Part shown: positions 9,311 to 18,719 of the stretch, in pieces
How the letters are laid out: every line of letters starts with the position of its first letter
How positions within the stretch are numbered: the stretch's first letter is position 1
Source: Salibacterium halotolerans
Lineage (GTDB): Bacteria; Bacillota; Bacilli; Bacillales; Marinococcaceae
NCBI RefSeq assembly: GCF_900115625.1
Contig: NZ_FOXD01000001.1
Location: 62,001-126,000, forward strand
Reading direction: 5' to 3'
Length of the DNA: 64,000 nt
Position numbers and translations under genes: made by a program
Notes under the pieces: generated by a model
What the model saw: only the letters and a program-made list of their open reading frames with translations
Told to the model about the DNA's origin: nothing
The model's database searches: none

Positions 9311-10378
9311 TTATTCGCTCTGCACTTCGTTGATTTTTTCTTTCAGTTTGCTGAGAATCTCCTGCTGGGACTCATCCTGGACGATTTCCTCATGGATAGA
9401 CTGGGAAGCTTCCCGGAAATTCGCGATTTCCTCCTCGGTCAGCTTGTAATACTCTGCCTCCGAGTCCTTGATGTTCTGCCGGTACTCGTCTTCGGTAGCG
9501 GCGAGGTCCTCACGGGCTGCCTGCACACCAGCGGCCTCTGCTTCGCGGATGGCGTTCTGTGTCTGTTCATTCAGTCCATTGAACCAGCTTTGGTTTGCCA
9601 TCAGAAGATAAGTCATCGTGCCGTGGTAACTTTCGATGACGTAATCCTGGACTTTATGAAAATCGTTTAGATAAATGGTTTGAAGCGGGTTTTCCTGACC
9701 GTCTACAACTCCCTGCTGCAGGGCATTGTAAACTTCTGCGTAAGCGACCGGTTCGGCACTGCCGCCCCACTCTTCATATTGTGTGATAAGTGCGGGAGAC
9801 TCCATCGTTCTCATGGTGAGCCCTTCAAAATCGGAAGGTTTGTGAATTTCTGTTCCGCTTGTCGTGAACAGTTTGAATCCGCCCGGCCAGTAACCAAGTC
9901 CTTCGAAACCACCTTCATTCAATGTGCCGAGTAATTCATCTCCGACCTCGGAATCAAGAACTTCGTATTTCTCTTCATTGCTTGCCGGCCAGAGATAAGG
10001 CAGGTCGATCAGTTTGACCGCATCGACAAATGGAGTAACAACAGCGGATGGCTGCATCGTGATGTCAATTTCACCAAGCTGTGTTCCTTCCACCTGTTCG
10101 CGGAGACTTCCCATCTGCGAAGCCGGATAAAGATCCACCGTCACGCTGCCGTCTGTCGCCTCTTCAATGTGGTCTTTAAACGCTACGGCGCCGGTGTGTT
10201 CCGGGCTGTCTTCGGGCTGGTTGTGACTGAATGTGATGGTGATGTCGTTATACCCGCTGCTGCCTGAATCTCCTGACGTACTGCCGCTGTTTTCTTCCTG
10301 ACCTCCTCCGCCGCATGCTGTTAATGCAAGCATCAAGGCAAAAGCCGTTGTTCCCGCAAGTTTTGCTGGAATTTTCAT
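9311..10378 (-). CDS. dctP: TRAP transporter solute-binding lipoprotein DctP
   Basis: The 355-residue precursor starts with a lipoprotein signal peptide ending in LALTAC (C22), then an acidic Gly/Ser linker and a DctP-family domain beginning ITITFSHNQPEDSPEH. Family features include the EGTQLGEIDI strand and the arginine segment GLTMRTMESPALI that contacts the ligand carboxylate. It captures the substrate at the cell surface for DctQ/DctM. An AGGGGGG ribosome site precedes the ATG. It is the first gene of the minus-strand catabolic operon, downstream of a tandem repeat that may be an operator. Confidence 0.92.
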   Translation of the reverse strand: MKIPAKLAGTTAFALMLALTACGGGGQEENSGSTSGDSGSSGYNDITITFSHNQPEDSPEHTGAVAFKDHIEEATDGSVTVDLYPASQMGSLREQVEGTQLGEIDITMQPSAVVTPFVDAVKLIDLPYLWPASNEEKYEVLDSEVGDELLGTLNEGGFEGLGYWPGGFKLFTTSGTEIHKPSDFEGLTMRTMESPALITQYEEWGGSAEPVAYAEVYNALQQGVVDGQENPLQTIYLNDFHKVQDYVIESYHGTMTYLLMANQSWFNGLNEQTQNAIREAEAAGVQAAREDLAATEDEYRQNIKDSEAEYYKLTEEEIANFREASQSIHEEIVQDESQQEILSKLKEKINEVQSE

Positions 10379-10410
10379 GATAGCCCCCCTGTAGAATAGT
10401 TAAAATAAAA

Positions 10411-10436
10411 TGATGAAGTATCATGATGAAGTATCA
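10411..10436. promoter_or_regulatory. two tandem 13-bp repeats upstream of dctP, possible operator
   Basis: The 13-mer TGATGAAGTATCA occurs twice head to tail at 10411-10423 and 10424-10436, and each copy is itself a TGAT-N5-ATCA inverted repeat. It lies 33-58 bases upstream of the dctP start in the 423-base divergent region between dctP and the chemoreceptor gene. On the minus strand a TATGAT -10-like hexamer lies just upstream of it, without a convincing -35. This is where a regulator such as the operon's PucR could bind; the assignment is inference. I see no gene in the rest of the gap. Confidence 0.5.
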
Positions 10437-10801
10437 TCGTTAGACTTATCATACAATTTAGACATTTTCATTTCCTTGTTACAATAGACAATTTTATACT
10501 AAATTATTTGTTTTATCGGACATAATTCGACAATGTTAAGAAAAGGCAGTCAGTAGTATCCTCATAATCAGTTGGAATTATGACTGATGCATCGGCGGCT
10601 GAGACAAGTGGAAAACTTTTTCTTCACGTTGCGGCTCAAAGAAAGAAGGGGATGTTGAAATTGTTACATTATCTAACGAAAAATCATGGGCAGCACCGGA
10701 AAGGTATTTTTTTCAAATAAATAATTCTTTAATCTTAAAATCTTACACCGATAAAATGAATAGAAATTTTATTCAGTTTGATTGAAGGGGGAGAAACAGT
10801 G

Positions 10802-12826
10802 GTGAAAAAAGAAAAGCAGGAGAGGCGGTCGAACCGGTTGACGATAAGGGGATCGATGAGAAACAAGTTGATGCTTTATCTGCTGCTTACAGGGTTGGTA
10901 CCGACGATTGTTATCGGTTTTTTCATCTACCAGACGAGCACAGACGAAATAGTAGCAAAGGAAAGGGAAAATCTGGAGTCGCTGGCGGATACGACGGCCG
11001 CGAGCATGCAGCAGTGGATTGATAAACGAATGTCACAGCTGCAGCTGATGGCGCAAACCGAAGAGATCATGTCGGCGGAGGAAGACCGGCAGATGCGGAT
11101 GGCCAGGATTCTTAAAGACAGCGATGAGTCCTATGAAAATGTAGTCTTTACGGACGCAGAAGGAATCGTGCGTGCTGATACGACAGAAGACAATATCGGT
11201 CAGCTGGATCTTAGTGAACGACAGTATTATCAACAGGCTATGGAAGAAGAACATGCGATTTCGGATGTGCTGGAATCCAAGGCTACAGGCAACCGGATTA
11301 TCGTGCTCGCGACACCAGTATACGGTGAATCGGACAATGTGATTGGCGTACTGAGTGCGGTGGCAAATTTTCAGGCATTAATTAATCAGTTTTTATCAGA
11401 AGACACTTTGAATAAAGAAGGGCTGCAGCCGATTCTCATCGACAACAGCAACACGATTCAGCTTCACCAGAATGAAGCATTGATCGGCCAGTCACTCGAC
11501 GAGGCTGATATTGGGCGGGAATACCGGCAGCGTCTGGAAGAAGGAAAAACGAATATCGGATCGGAAGTGCTGCAGAGCCGGGATAAGGTGCTCGCCCACG
11601 CACCGGTTGACATGGCGCAGTACGGGTTGTATTTCGCCGTCCCGATGAGCACGGTGCTTCATGTCACCGATTCTCTTCAGCTGCAGGCCGGGCTTATGAT
11701 TGCAGCGGCGGCTGTCCTTATCATTGTACTGGCCTGGTTCATCGCCCGCTCCATCAGCCGGCCGATCCACAAAGTAAGTGAGCAGGTACAGCTTGTGGCC
11801 GGTGGTGATTTGACCGGAGAAGACATACAGGTGAAGTCCAGGGATGAAGTGGGTCGTCTCGCTGAAAGTGTAAATACCATGAAAGAGCAGTTAAAAGGGC
11901 TGTTGTATCAGGTGAGAGAGAGCGCGGAAATGGTGAGCGCTTCCTCCGAAGAATTGCAGGCCGGCTCGGAAGAAGCGAGTCGTGCTTCGGAGGAGACTTC
12001 CAATTCCATTCAGGAAGTCGCATCCGGCTCCGAATCGCAAACGGAACGAATTAACGAAAGCGTGCAGACAATGGATAAAGTATCCAAAGGCGTTCAGGAT
12101 GTGGCCGAAAATGCGTCCTCTGTTTCCGAAAATGCATCTTCTGCTCTGCAAAAGAGCAAAGACGGGGGAGAAAATGTAGGAGAAACGTTGAGCAAGATGC
12201 GTTCCATTGATGAATCAGTTCAATCTTCCAATGAAGTCAATACGTCTCTGAATCAGCGTTCCAAAGAAATTGAAAATATTCTGCAGGTGATCACCAACAT
12301 TGCGGAACAGACCAATCTCCTTGCGCTGAATGCAGCGATTGAAGCGGCCCGCGCCGGGGAAAGCGGCAAAGGATTCGCCGTTGTTGCCGAAGAGGTCAGA
12401 AAGCTCGCCGAAGAGTCCCAGTCCTCTTCCCAGCAGATCGCCCATATTATTCAGGACATCCAGCACGACATTGAGAACTCCACGAAGTCCATTGAACAGG
12501 TGAGCAGCGAAGTGAAAGAAGGACTGACCCTGGCGGACGGCTCCCAGAAGAGTTTTGAAGAAATTCAGAACTATATCGGATCGGTGGCGGAACAGATTGA
12601 ACAGATGGCGGCCACTTCCGAAGAAATCGCCGCCAGTTCTCAGCAGGTGTCGGAATCCTTCCAGGACATCGCCCAGATTTCAAGAGATAATGCGGGGCGC
12701 ACTCAGAATGTGGCGGCGGCATCGGAAGAACAGTCGGCTTCCAGTGAAGAAATCGATTCTTCCGCCAAATCCCTAAGCTCCCTGGCCGAAGATCTCCAGA
12801 ACTCTGTGAACCAGTTTAAGATTTAG
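10802..12826 (+). CDS. methyl-accepting chemotaxis protein with Cache-type sensor
   Basis: The protein of 674 residues is a transmembrane chemoreceptor: a basic N-terminus, TM1 (about residues 22-42), a large extracellular double-Cache-like domain, TM2 ([15 protein letters not shown]), a HAMP domain and a long coiled-coil signalling domain. The hairpin tip is the conserved [20 protein letters not shown]. There is no CheR/CheB-binding pentapeptide at the C-terminus. I chose the GTG at 10802 (10799 is also GTG) because the AAGGGGGAG ribosome site at 10784-10792 would sit inside the longer TTG reading frame. An ACCGATAA element at 10747 resembles a sigma-D -10 box, but its -35 partner is poor. 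The ligand is unknown. Confidence 0.92.
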   Translation: MKKEKQERRSNRLTIRGSMRNKLMLYLLLTGLVPTIVIGFFIYQTSTDEIVAKERENLESLADTTAASMQQWIDKRMSQLQLMAQTEEIMSAEEDRQMRMARILKDSDESYENVVFTDAEGIVRADTTEDNIGQLDLSERQYYQQAMEEEHAISDVLESKATGNRIIVLATPVYGESDNVIGVLSAVANFQALINQFLSEDTLNKEGLQPILIDNSNTIQLHQNEALIGQSLDEADIGREYRQRLEEGKTNIGSEVLQSRDKVLAHAPVDMAQYGLYFAVPMSTVLHVTDSLQLQAGLMIAAAAVLIIVLAWFIARSISRPIHKVSEQVQLVAGGDLTGEDIQVKSRDEVGRLAESVNTMKEQLKGLLYQVRESAEMVSASSEELQAGSEEASRASEETSNSIQEVASGSESQTERINESVQTMDKVSKGVQDVAENASSVSENASSALQKSKDGGENVGETLSKMRSIDESVQSSNEVNTSLNQRSKEIENILQVITNIAEQTNLLALNAAIEAARAGESGKGFAVVAEEVRKLAEESQSSSQQIAHIIQDIQHDIENSTKSIEQVSSEVKEGLTLADGSQKSFEEIQNYIGSVAEQIEQMAATSEEIAASSQQVSESFQDIAQISRDNAGRTQNVAAASEEQSASSEEIDSSAKSLSSLAEDLQNSVNQFKI

Positions 12827-12879
12827 AGGATAGGGATTCTGCTCAAATTATTACTTTTTCGAACGTCGGAGCGAAAAGT

Positions 12880-12997
12880 AACCTTTAGAATTGGTGTAAC
12901 CGTCACATGCAGCTGTAAGGGATGAAAAATCAACCGTTAGAATGATTCCAACCGCCACAATTTGTCCCGGCAGCTGAACAAGTACACGTTCCTATTT
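12880..12997. repeat. 52-bp-period intergenic repeat, second family, locus 1
   Basis: Two imperfect copies of AACCnTTAGAAT followed by AACCGnCACA lie at 12880-12907 and 12932-12959, exactly 52 bp apart. A third, partial unit begins 52 bp further on (GTACAC-GTT ending at 12990). The related locus at 61675-61792 has the same 52-bp spacing and similar cores. The repeat sits between the chemoreceptor stop and the DJ-1 gene promoter. A weak hairpin (TTACTTTT...AAAAGTAA, 12851-12881) lies just before it. No coding potential is seen. Confidence 0.7.
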
Positions 12998-13078
12998 ATA
13001 AATATGATGTAAAGATGACCTGCGAATCTCAATGATGGTTTCCTTTCATGATATAATGATGGAAAAAGGAGGGATCTT

Positions 13079-13639
13079 ATGGCTTCATCGAAAAAAATTC
13101 TTATTGTGACCGGAGATGCAGTAGAGGCGCTGGAAGTATATTATCCGTATTTCCGCTGCCTGGAAGAAGGCTTTGACACGGACATTGCAGCGCCCCATCA
13201 GAAGAAACTGAACACAGTGATTCACGATTTTGAAGATTGGGAGACCTATACTGAAAAACGCGGGTACGGGATCGATGCAAACAAGACATTTGCTGATGTT
13301 CAGGCGGCTGACTACGACGGGCTGATTATTCCAGGTGGACGGGCGCCGGAACACATCCGCATGCACCAAGATCTGCTTGATATCGTCGTTCATTTTTTCG
13401 ATGAAAACAAGCCGATTGCCATCATGTGCCACGGCAGCCTTGTCCTCACCCCGATCGCAGAAAAAGTGAAAGGGCGGAAACTGACCGCGTATTCCGCCTG
13501 CAAGCCGGAAGTGGAAAGTACCGGAGCGGAGTACATGAACGAAATGGATTACGTCGACGGCAACCTCGTCTCCGGACACGCCTGGCCCGACCTCCCCGCC
13601 ATCATGCGCGAATTTGTGAAGCAGTTGAAGGAAAAATAG
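13079..13639 (+). CDS. DJ-1/PfpI-family protein
   Basis: The 186-residue protein has the class I glutamine amidotransferase-like fold of the DJ-1/PfpI family. The nucleophile-elbow cysteine is C117 in AIMCHGS, preceded by the GLIIPGGRAPEH loop that supplies the family's acidic/glycine motif near residue 85. Members act as glyoxalase III-like deglycases, peptidases or stress proteins, and the sequence does not separate these. A strong AAGGAGGG ribosome site precedes the ATG and a TATAAT lies about 25 bases further up. It appears to be monocistronic, with its own terminator at 13701. Confidence 0.9.
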   Translation: MASSKKILIVTGDAVEALEVYYPYFRCLEEGFDTDIAAPHQKKLNTVIHDFEDWETYTEKRGYGIDANKTFADVQAADYDGLIIPGGRAPEHIRMHQDLLDIVVHFFDENKPIAIMCHGSLVLTPIAEKVKGRKLTAYSACKPEVESTGAEYMNEMDYVDGNLVSGHAWPDLPAIMREFVKQLKEK

Positions 13640-13700
13640 GAAGTAAACAAACGTTTGATGAAAAAGAATCTGGGACAATGTTCAGGTAAGTAATGAAAGG

Positions 13701-13731
13701 AGCTGTATCAAAAAGGTACAGCTTCTTTTTT
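13701..13731 (+). terminator. rho-independent terminator after the DJ-1 gene
   Basis: AGCTGTATC (13701-13709) pairs with GGTACAGCT (13714-13722) with one G-U, followed by CTTTTTTT-like T-rich sequence to 13731. Confidence 0.85.
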
Positions 13732-13799
13732 ACAAAATAGATTGTAGTGAGTGGCAGGGGGAGCTTACAGCGTATGTCTAAGCTTCCGTTCCTGGCGCC

Positions 13800-13995
13800 G
13801 TGGACACTATCATTGAAACATCAGGGTATAGTGTCCATGGAGCAGTGTTCCGTGAACACTATCCCGTTGAAATCAGGAAGTAGTGTCCGTTGATGAAAAT
13901 CAATGGACACTAACCGGCGGTGCGGGAGGCGCAGTGTCCGCCGAACATCCTTCCGTGGACATTACGGAAGCAGTCGTGCGATTTAGTGTCCACGG
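13800..13995. repeat. 52-bp-period TAGTGTCC/GGACACTA array A
   Basis: TAGTGTCC-like octamers start at 13829, 13881, 13932 (CAGTGTCC) and 13984. The complementary GGACACTA-like octamers start at 13802, 13854 (GAACACTA), 13905 and 13957 (GGACATTA). Spacing within each series is 51-52 bp, and the two orientations alternate every 23-29 bp. One pair (13881-13912) forms a 14-bp stem with a single G-T pair closing a GAAA loop. The array fills the gap between two convergent units, between the terminator at 13701-13731 and that at 14074-14114. The same design recurs at 26.6, 32.0 and 45.5 kb. No open reading frame is convincing here. Confidence 0.85.
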
Positions 13996-14073
13996 AGCCA
14001 CGCTACCATGCCTGCCATGCCGCCTTGCTGCTGCGGCCTGGAACAACCGCAGGCCGGCTCCGGACGCCGAACC

Positions 14074-14114
14074 AAAAAAAGAGACCCGCTGCCGAAATCC
14101 GGCGCGCGGGTCTC
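14074..14114 (-). terminator. rho-independent terminator after the yumC-like gene
   Basis: GAGACCCGC (14081-14089) pairs perfectly with GCGGGTCTC (14106-14114). On the minus strand the stem is followed by seven T residues (14074-14080). It closes the amidohydrolase-Rieske-reductase unit. Confidence 0.9.
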
Positions 14115-14126
14115 CATTGTAAGGTT

Positions 14127-15122
14127 TTACGAAAACAGGCTTGTGCTGTGCTGTGGCTGTACTTTGGCTTTCGGGTCGATGAGGTGCTTGGCGTTGTTCA
14201 CCGCAATCGGCGCCTCCCCGAATCCGGTGGCGATCAGTTTCACCTTGCCATCGTACGTGCAGATGTCACCGGCCGCGTACAGTCCCTCGATGTTCGTTTC
14301 CATCCGGGAGTTGACAACGATGGAGTTCTTCTGAAGATCGAGGCCCCATTCTTTGATCGGTCCGATGGACGATATGAAGCCGTGGTTGACGATGACAGAA
14401 TCGACATCGAGGTCTTCCTCTTCTTCATTTTGAATGTTTTTCAGCACGGCTTTTTTGATTTTGCCGTCCTGGCTTTCGAACTTCGAGATTTCCGTCGGTG
14501 TTTTCACACTCATGCCGGACTGGAAAAGCTGTTCCACGCTGTGTTCATGGGCGCGGAATTTCTCGCGCCGGTGGACGACCGTCACGTTTTTGGCGATCGG
14601 CTCCAGCATTAAGGCCCAGTCCAGGGCGGAATCGCCGCCGCCGGAGATGAGGACATTATGTCCGGAGAAGGCCTGCAGGTCATCGATGAAGTAATGCAGG
14701 TTTTTCCCTTCGAATTCCCGCGCTTCCTCCATCTTCAGACGGCGCGGTTCGAATGCACCGATGCCGCCTGTAACAACGACCGTTTTGGCATAATGTGTTT
14801 TCTCATTTGTGGAAAGTTCGAAGCGGCCGTCGGCATCTTTATCAATTTCCTGTACGGTTTCTTCGAGAACCACGGTCGGATCAAAGGCATAAGCCTGTTC
14901 AGCCAGGTCATCCACGAGTTTCTGCGCTTTCACCCCCGGAAATCCGGCTACATCGTATATATATTTTTCCGGGTAGAGAGTGGACAATTGTCCGCCCACC
15001 TGCGGCAGACTGTCGATCAACTTGACACTCATTCCGCGCATACCTGCGTAAAATGCGGCAAACAGGCCGGTCGGGCCGGCGCCGATGATCGCTATATCGT
15101 AAAGCTCTTCTTCATTGATCAT
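14127..15122 (-). CDS. yumC: ferredoxin/flavodoxin-NADP+ reductase, YumC type
   Basis: The 331-residue flavoprotein is a close match in layout and wording to B. subtilis YumC, the thioredoxin-reductase-like ferredoxin-NADP+ reductase. Seen are the FAD motif [42 protein letters not shown], the NADP loop [11 protein letters not shown] followed by [10 protein letters not shown], and the C-terminal [15 protein letters not shown] and [10 protein letters not shown]. As in this group there is no CxxC redox pair. It moves electrons between NADPH and small iron-sulfur or flavodoxin carriers. It lies 16 bases after a Rieske ferredoxin gene, its probable partner, and an excellent terminator follows. Confidence 0.92.
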   Translation of the reverse strand: MINEEELYDIAIIGAGPTGLFAAFYAGMRGMSVKLIDSLPQVGGQLSTLYPEKYIYDVAGFPGVKAQKLVDDLAEQAYAFDPTVVLEETVQEIDKDADGRFELSTNEKTHYAKTVVVTGGIGAFEPRRLKMEEAREFEGKNLHYFIDDLQAFSGHNVLISGGGDSALDWALMLEPIAKNVTVVHRREKFRAHEHSVEQLFQSGMSVKTPTEISKFESQDGKIKKAVLKNIQNEEEEDLDVDSVIVNHGFISSIGPIKEWGLDLQKNSIVVNSRMETNIEGLYAAGDICTYDGKVKLIATGFGEAPIAVNNAKHLIDPKAKVQPQHSTSLFS

Positions 15123-15138
15123 ATAACATCACCCACAC

Positions 15139-15495
15139 TCAATTGTAAACAATCACGTCATTATTTTCGACTGATACACTAAAATTTTTAACTTTATATT
15201 TTTCATTCACGAGCATACGGCCTTCATTTTTCACATCGAATTCGCGGCCGTGCCAGGGACAGCGCAGAATGTCGCCGTCTTTTTCGAAATTGTATTCCCC
15301 GACGTTGTCGGTAGGGGCGGGGGCGCCGCACAATTTTCCTTTGGAGAGCGGAGCGCCCTGGTGTATGCAGCGGTTGAGAAAAGCGTAATAATGTCCGTCG
15401 GAAGCCCGGCAGACGACGATGGAATGTTTGCCGAGGGTGCTTTCCATCATTTCCCCGGGCTGCAGGTCTTCTTTATGGCAGACCTTTTGTTCCAT
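15139..15495 (-). CDS. Rieske-type 2Fe-2S ferredoxin
   Basis: The small protein of about 118 residues carries both halves of a Rieske cluster site: NRCIHQGAPL (C-x-H) and LRCPWHGREFD (C-x2-H). About 40 residues separate them, including an acidic insert with extra cysteine (KLCGAPAP). There is no membrane anchor, so it is a soluble electron carrier. A TTG at 15510 is in frame, but the GGAGGTG ribosome site lies between it and the ATG at 15495, which I take as the start. It is sandwiched between an amidohydrolase (20 bases upstream) and the YumC-like reductase, suggesting an NADPH-to-Rieske electron chain. No oxygenase subunit is visible nearby. Confidence 0.9.
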   Translation of the reverse strand: MEQKVCHKEDLQPGEMMESTLGKHSIVVCRASDGHYYAFLNRCIHQGAPLSKGKLCGAPAPTDNVGEYNFEKDGDILRCPWHGREFDVKNEGRMLVNEKYKVKNFSVSVENNDVIVYN

Positions 15496-15515
15496 GAACG
15501 ACACCTCCAAGTAGA

Positions 15516-16553
15516 CTAAAATTTAGGGTAAAAATTACGTGCGTTTTCGGTGTAGAGTTTTTCTTTGAGATCATCATCCAGGTTCGGCGGAAGCGCTGCG
15601 TCCGGGGAATCGTAATCCCAGTGCGGATAATCGGTAGAAAACGAAATAATCTCATCCGACCCGAGCTGGTCGATAATCTGCATGAGTTCTTTCTTCTTCA
15701 TGCTCTCCAGCGGCTGCGTGGTAAACAGCATATTTTCCCGCACAATATCACTTGGCATCCGCTTCACCCACGGCACCTCGTGACGGAGATCGGTATACTG
15801 CTGATCCATTTTATTCATGAGAAAAGGAACATACGTAAAGCCGCCTTCGATCATGATCAGCTTCAGATCCGGGAATTTATCGAAAACACCGTTGAAGATC
15901 ATGTTGGTCACGACGTTCATGTGGGACGTCGGGATCAGGGTGTGCCACTCGATAAAGTATTTCGGCCACTGCCCGTAATAGACAGGCGGTTCATTGTGGT
16001 GCATGCCGATCGCGAGGTTGTGCCGCTGGGCTGCTTCAAAAATCGGATGATAGTACGGATCGCCCCACAGTTTATCATCGATCGGGAGCAAAACCTGCAC
16101 CATTTTCGGATGGGAGCCGACGCGTTCAATTTCTTTCACCGCGTTCCATGGTTCCTGGGCTGCGATATGAATGGACCCGTAAAGGCGTTCGTCCTGGTCC
16201 AGCCACTTGTCAATCTGCCAGTTATTATATGCTGTGGCCAGAGCCGTCGCCATTTCGTACCAGCCATGCATGGAAGACGGGGAAGGGTCGAGAGCGCCGG
16301 TCAGTATCGCTTTTTCGTGGTTGTTGGCATCGAGCAGCTGCTGCTGCATAAAGGAAAGATCCGTCCCCGCCGGGCGGCCGTCCGGAATACGGGCGTCGGC
16401 GCGGTCGACACCGGCTACGGCCGGCTGGGTGTAAGGCATATGCTTTTCCTGGATCCAGTGGCAGTCTTCGATATATCGTTTCCATGGCTGTTCCAGGTAA
16501 GGAAGCAGTTCTTCGTACATGACGCGTTCGTGAACATCGGTATCAATTAACAT
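15516..16553 (-). CDS. amidohydrolase-2 family metal-dependent hydrolase/decarboxylase
   Basis: The 345-residue protein fits the amidohydrolase_2 (ACMSD-like) family of TIM-barrel metal enzymes, which includes aromatic-acid decarboxylases and hydrolases. It starts MLIDTDVHER, where family members have a metal-binding D-x-H. Other likely ligands are the GMHHNEPP loop near residue 180 and the late STDYPHWD aspartate near residue 310. It is the first gene of a three-gene unit with the Rieske ferredoxin and YumC-like reductase, so it may act on the product or substrate of an oxidative step. The substrate is not deducible. Upstream lies an unusual run of 10-bp repeats. Confidence 0.82.
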   Translation of the reverse strand: MLIDTDVHERVMYEELLPYLEQPWKRYIEDCHWIQEKHMPYTQPAVAGVDRADARIPDGRPAGTDLSFMQQQLLDANNHEKAILTGALDPSPSSMHGWYEMATALATAYNNWQIDKWLDQDERLYGSIHIAAQEPWNAVKEIERVGSHPKMVQVLLPIDDKLWGDPYYHPIFEAAQRHNLAIGMHHNEPPVYYGQWPKYFIEWHTLIPTSHMNVVTNMIFNGVFDKFPDLKLIMIEGGFTYVPFLMNKMDQQYTDLRHEVPWVKRMPSDIVRENMLFTTQPLESMKKKELMQIIDQLGSDEIISFSTDYPHWDYDSPDAALPPNLDDDLKEKLYTENARNFYPKF

Positions 16554-16681
16554 TGTGAATTTCCTCCTCCAGAGCTCCCGCCGCGGGAAGTGCTTTTTTT
16601 CTAATCAACTGGGAAACATCGTACCACACCCGATTTTTTCCTCCAACGTCGATGACCGGCTGTCACAGCACATGAGAATGC

Positions 16682-16721
16682 TCAGTGAACGTCAGTGAGC
16701 TTCAGTGAAAAGCAGTGATAC
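16682..16721. repeat. four 10-bp-phased CAGTGA repeats
   Basis: CAGTGA recurs at exact 10-bp spacing: the decamers at 16682, 16692, 16702 and 16712 all carry it. Two further related units (TCAGTGGTGA, TCAGTGAGTT) occur 10 bp apart just after the neighbouring chemoreceptor stop, near 16816-16835. The block lies about 130 bases upstream of the amidohydrolase start (minus strand), where TCACTG direct repeats would face one side of the helix. It could be a cooperative binding site for a regulator. I see no gene between 16554 and 16833. Confidence 0.6.
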
Positions 16722-16763
16722 GTTTTGAAAAAAATATTTTTTATAAAACAAACAATGTTTTCG

Positions 16764-16802
16764 AAAAAAAGCTCCCGCTTATCTGCCGGGATAAACGGGA
16801 GC
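16764..16802 (-). terminator. rho-independent terminator after the second chemoreceptor gene
   Basis: GCTCCCGCTTATC (16771-16783) pairs with GATAAACGGGAGC (16790-16802) with one mismatch. On the minus strand seven T residues follow (16764-16770). Confidence 0.9.
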
Positions 16803-16833
16803 GGATTATGCTGCGTCAGTGGTGATCAGTGAG

Positions 16834-18540
16834 TTAGAGCCGGAATTTTTTCGTTAAGCCGTTCAGTTCCTCCGCCATATGGGACAGGGATTCAGCGTTT
16901 CCGGCAACTTCCTGCATCGCTGAGTTCTGCTGCTCGGCTGTGCCTGATACCTGCTCAATACCGGCGGATGTCTCCTCGGAAGTGGAAGCAATCTCTTCGC
17001 CGGAAGCACTGACTTTGGCGCTGTGGGCGGCGATGCTGGTTAAATTGGAAGCCACCGTCTGGATGCGGTGCTGCATGGAGTCAATGGATTCATTGATCGC
17101 ATCAAAGTAATCCCGGCTCACTTCAATCTGCCGGCTTCCATCTGCAACGGTCTGCTGTCCTTCATCGAGAGACTGTACGACGGCATTTGTATCGGTTTGT
17201 ACGCCGTGGATAATGCCGGTGATGTGAGAAACAGAGTTTGATACCTGTTCCGCCAGTTTGCGGACTTCTTCGGCCACCACGGCAAACCCTTTCCCGGTTT
17301 CTCCCGCTCTGGCGGCTTCAATCGCTGCATTGAGCGCCAGCAGGTTGGTTTGCTCGGCAATGTCTTCGATGACTTCAATCAGTTTGGAAATCTCCCGGGA
17401 ACGGCTTTCAAGTCCTTTTACTTTTTCAGACGTATCCTGCACGAGAGACGTGATGTTGTGCATCTGGTTTACGGATTCGGCCATCTGGGTGCGCCCGTCT
17501 CTGGATTTTTGACTCACAACCTGAGAGGACTCCTCCAGTTCGCGGCTTTCTTCATTGGATTCGCGGATTTGTTCATCCAGCTCGGACATGATGGTCGATA
17601 TCTCACTGGAGGTGCCTGCCTGTTCTTCCGCCCCTGACGACAGTTCCTCCATGGTTGAAGAAATCTGCTGTGCGCCGGAACTTACTTCGCGCGAAGAGTG
17701 GGTCAGCTCTGCGCTCCGGATGCTCACCTGTTCTGAAATATCCTGAATTTGGTGAACGGTACTGCGCAGTCTTGCCACCATCGTGTCAAACGCATTGGCG
17801 ATCTGCCCGATTTCATCTTTACTATTGTAGGAGAGTGTGCCAGTGTCGAGATTGCCTTCTGCGACCTTGTTACTGAGCGAGACAACTTTTTTGAGATTCC
17901 GATTCACAAAACGACTGACGAAAAGTACGATTAAACCACCGAGCAGCGTTGATACAACAATGGATATGATTAATGTCCAGAACGCCGTTAATGCCTGCTG
18001 GTCTGCTGCCTGAATCGAGGCCTGTCTTTCTTCATCCACGAGCTGCCGGAGCTGTCCGAGCAGCTCACTCGTTTCATTCCGGTAATCAATGGTCTGTTCG
18101 CGGAACGTGTAAAGCCCCTGTGTGTCCCCCTCCTGAATGGCGGGGACAATACGCTCGGTAAACACACGATCGGCTTCGGCGTCATTATTCTGGATCTGAT
18201 GAAGAAGATTCAGCTGCTCTTCTGTGTCCATCTGCGGCTGAATCGAGTTCAAAAGCTCCTGGAACTGAGCACGCTGATTTTCATATTCCTCGAGAAGCTG
18301 CTCGTCTTCAGCAATCATATAGTCTGCGATCCGCGCATCCTTGGACCGGAACAAGGAAGCCATCTGTGTGATATCGATCGAGCGCTCAGCCTGCATTTCA
18401 ACAGCGTTCATATTACGTTGAACCTGTGTCAGCTGAATGGAGACAATAATGGTAGAAATAAGAAATAGTACAATGGTAACTGTTAATGCTGTTCCGAACT
18501 TTTTACCGATGTTCAGGTTGTTCCAGCGCCTTTTAAGCAT
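16834..18540 (-). CDS. methyl-accepting chemotaxis protein with four-helix-bundle sensor
   Basis: The 568-residue receptor has TM1 at about residues 15-36 and an all-helical extracellular domain of about 150 residues typical of 4HB_MCP or CHASE3 sensors. TM2 is near residues 188-210, followed by HAMP and a signalling coiled coil whose tip reads [20 protein letters not shown]. No CheR pentapeptide is seen. A TTAGGAGGAG ribosome site precedes the ATG. It is monocistronic, with its own terminator, and divergent from the xylo-oligosaccharide operon. A role in sensing sugars is only a positional guess. Confidence 0.92.
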   Translation of the reverse strand: MLKRRWNNLNIGKKFGTALTVTIVLFLISTIIVSIQLTQVQRNMNAVEMQAERSIDITQMASLFRSKDARIADYMIAEDEQLLEEYENQRAQFQELLNSIQPQMDTEEQLNLLHQIQNNDAEADRVFTERIVPAIQEGDTQGLYTFREQTIDYRNETSELLGQLRQLVDEERQASIQAADQQALTAFWTLIISIVVSTLLGGLIVLFVSRFVNRNLKKVVSLSNKVAEGNLDTGTLSYNSKDEIGQIANAFDTMVARLRSTVHQIQDISEQVSIRSAELTHSSREVSSGAQQISSTMEELSSGAEEQAGTSSEISTIMSELDEQIRESNEESRELEESSQVVSQKSRDGRTQMAESVNQMHNITSLVQDTSEKVKGLESRSREISKLIEVIEDIAEQTNLLALNAAIEAARAGETGKGFAVVAEEVRKLAEQVSNSVSHITGIIHGVQTDTNAVVQSLDEGQQTVADGSRQIEVSRDYFDAINESIDSMQHRIQTVASNLTSIAAHSAKVSASGEEIASTSEETSAGIEQVSGTAEQQNSAMQEVAGNAESLSHMAEELNGLTKKFRL

Positions 18541-18719
18541 AAAGCCTTTCTCCTCCTAAGCTATGTATTAGTTACTGTTTCCTATTAATTTTCCAAATAC
18601 ATGAAAGTTCACTGCACGTACGATTGTGAAGGATTAATATTAAGGCAGTGTAAATAGGAAGTAAATTTTTTAAAAGATAAAGATGCTGCCATAAAAACGA
18701 GAGGATTTCAAAAACCTGC

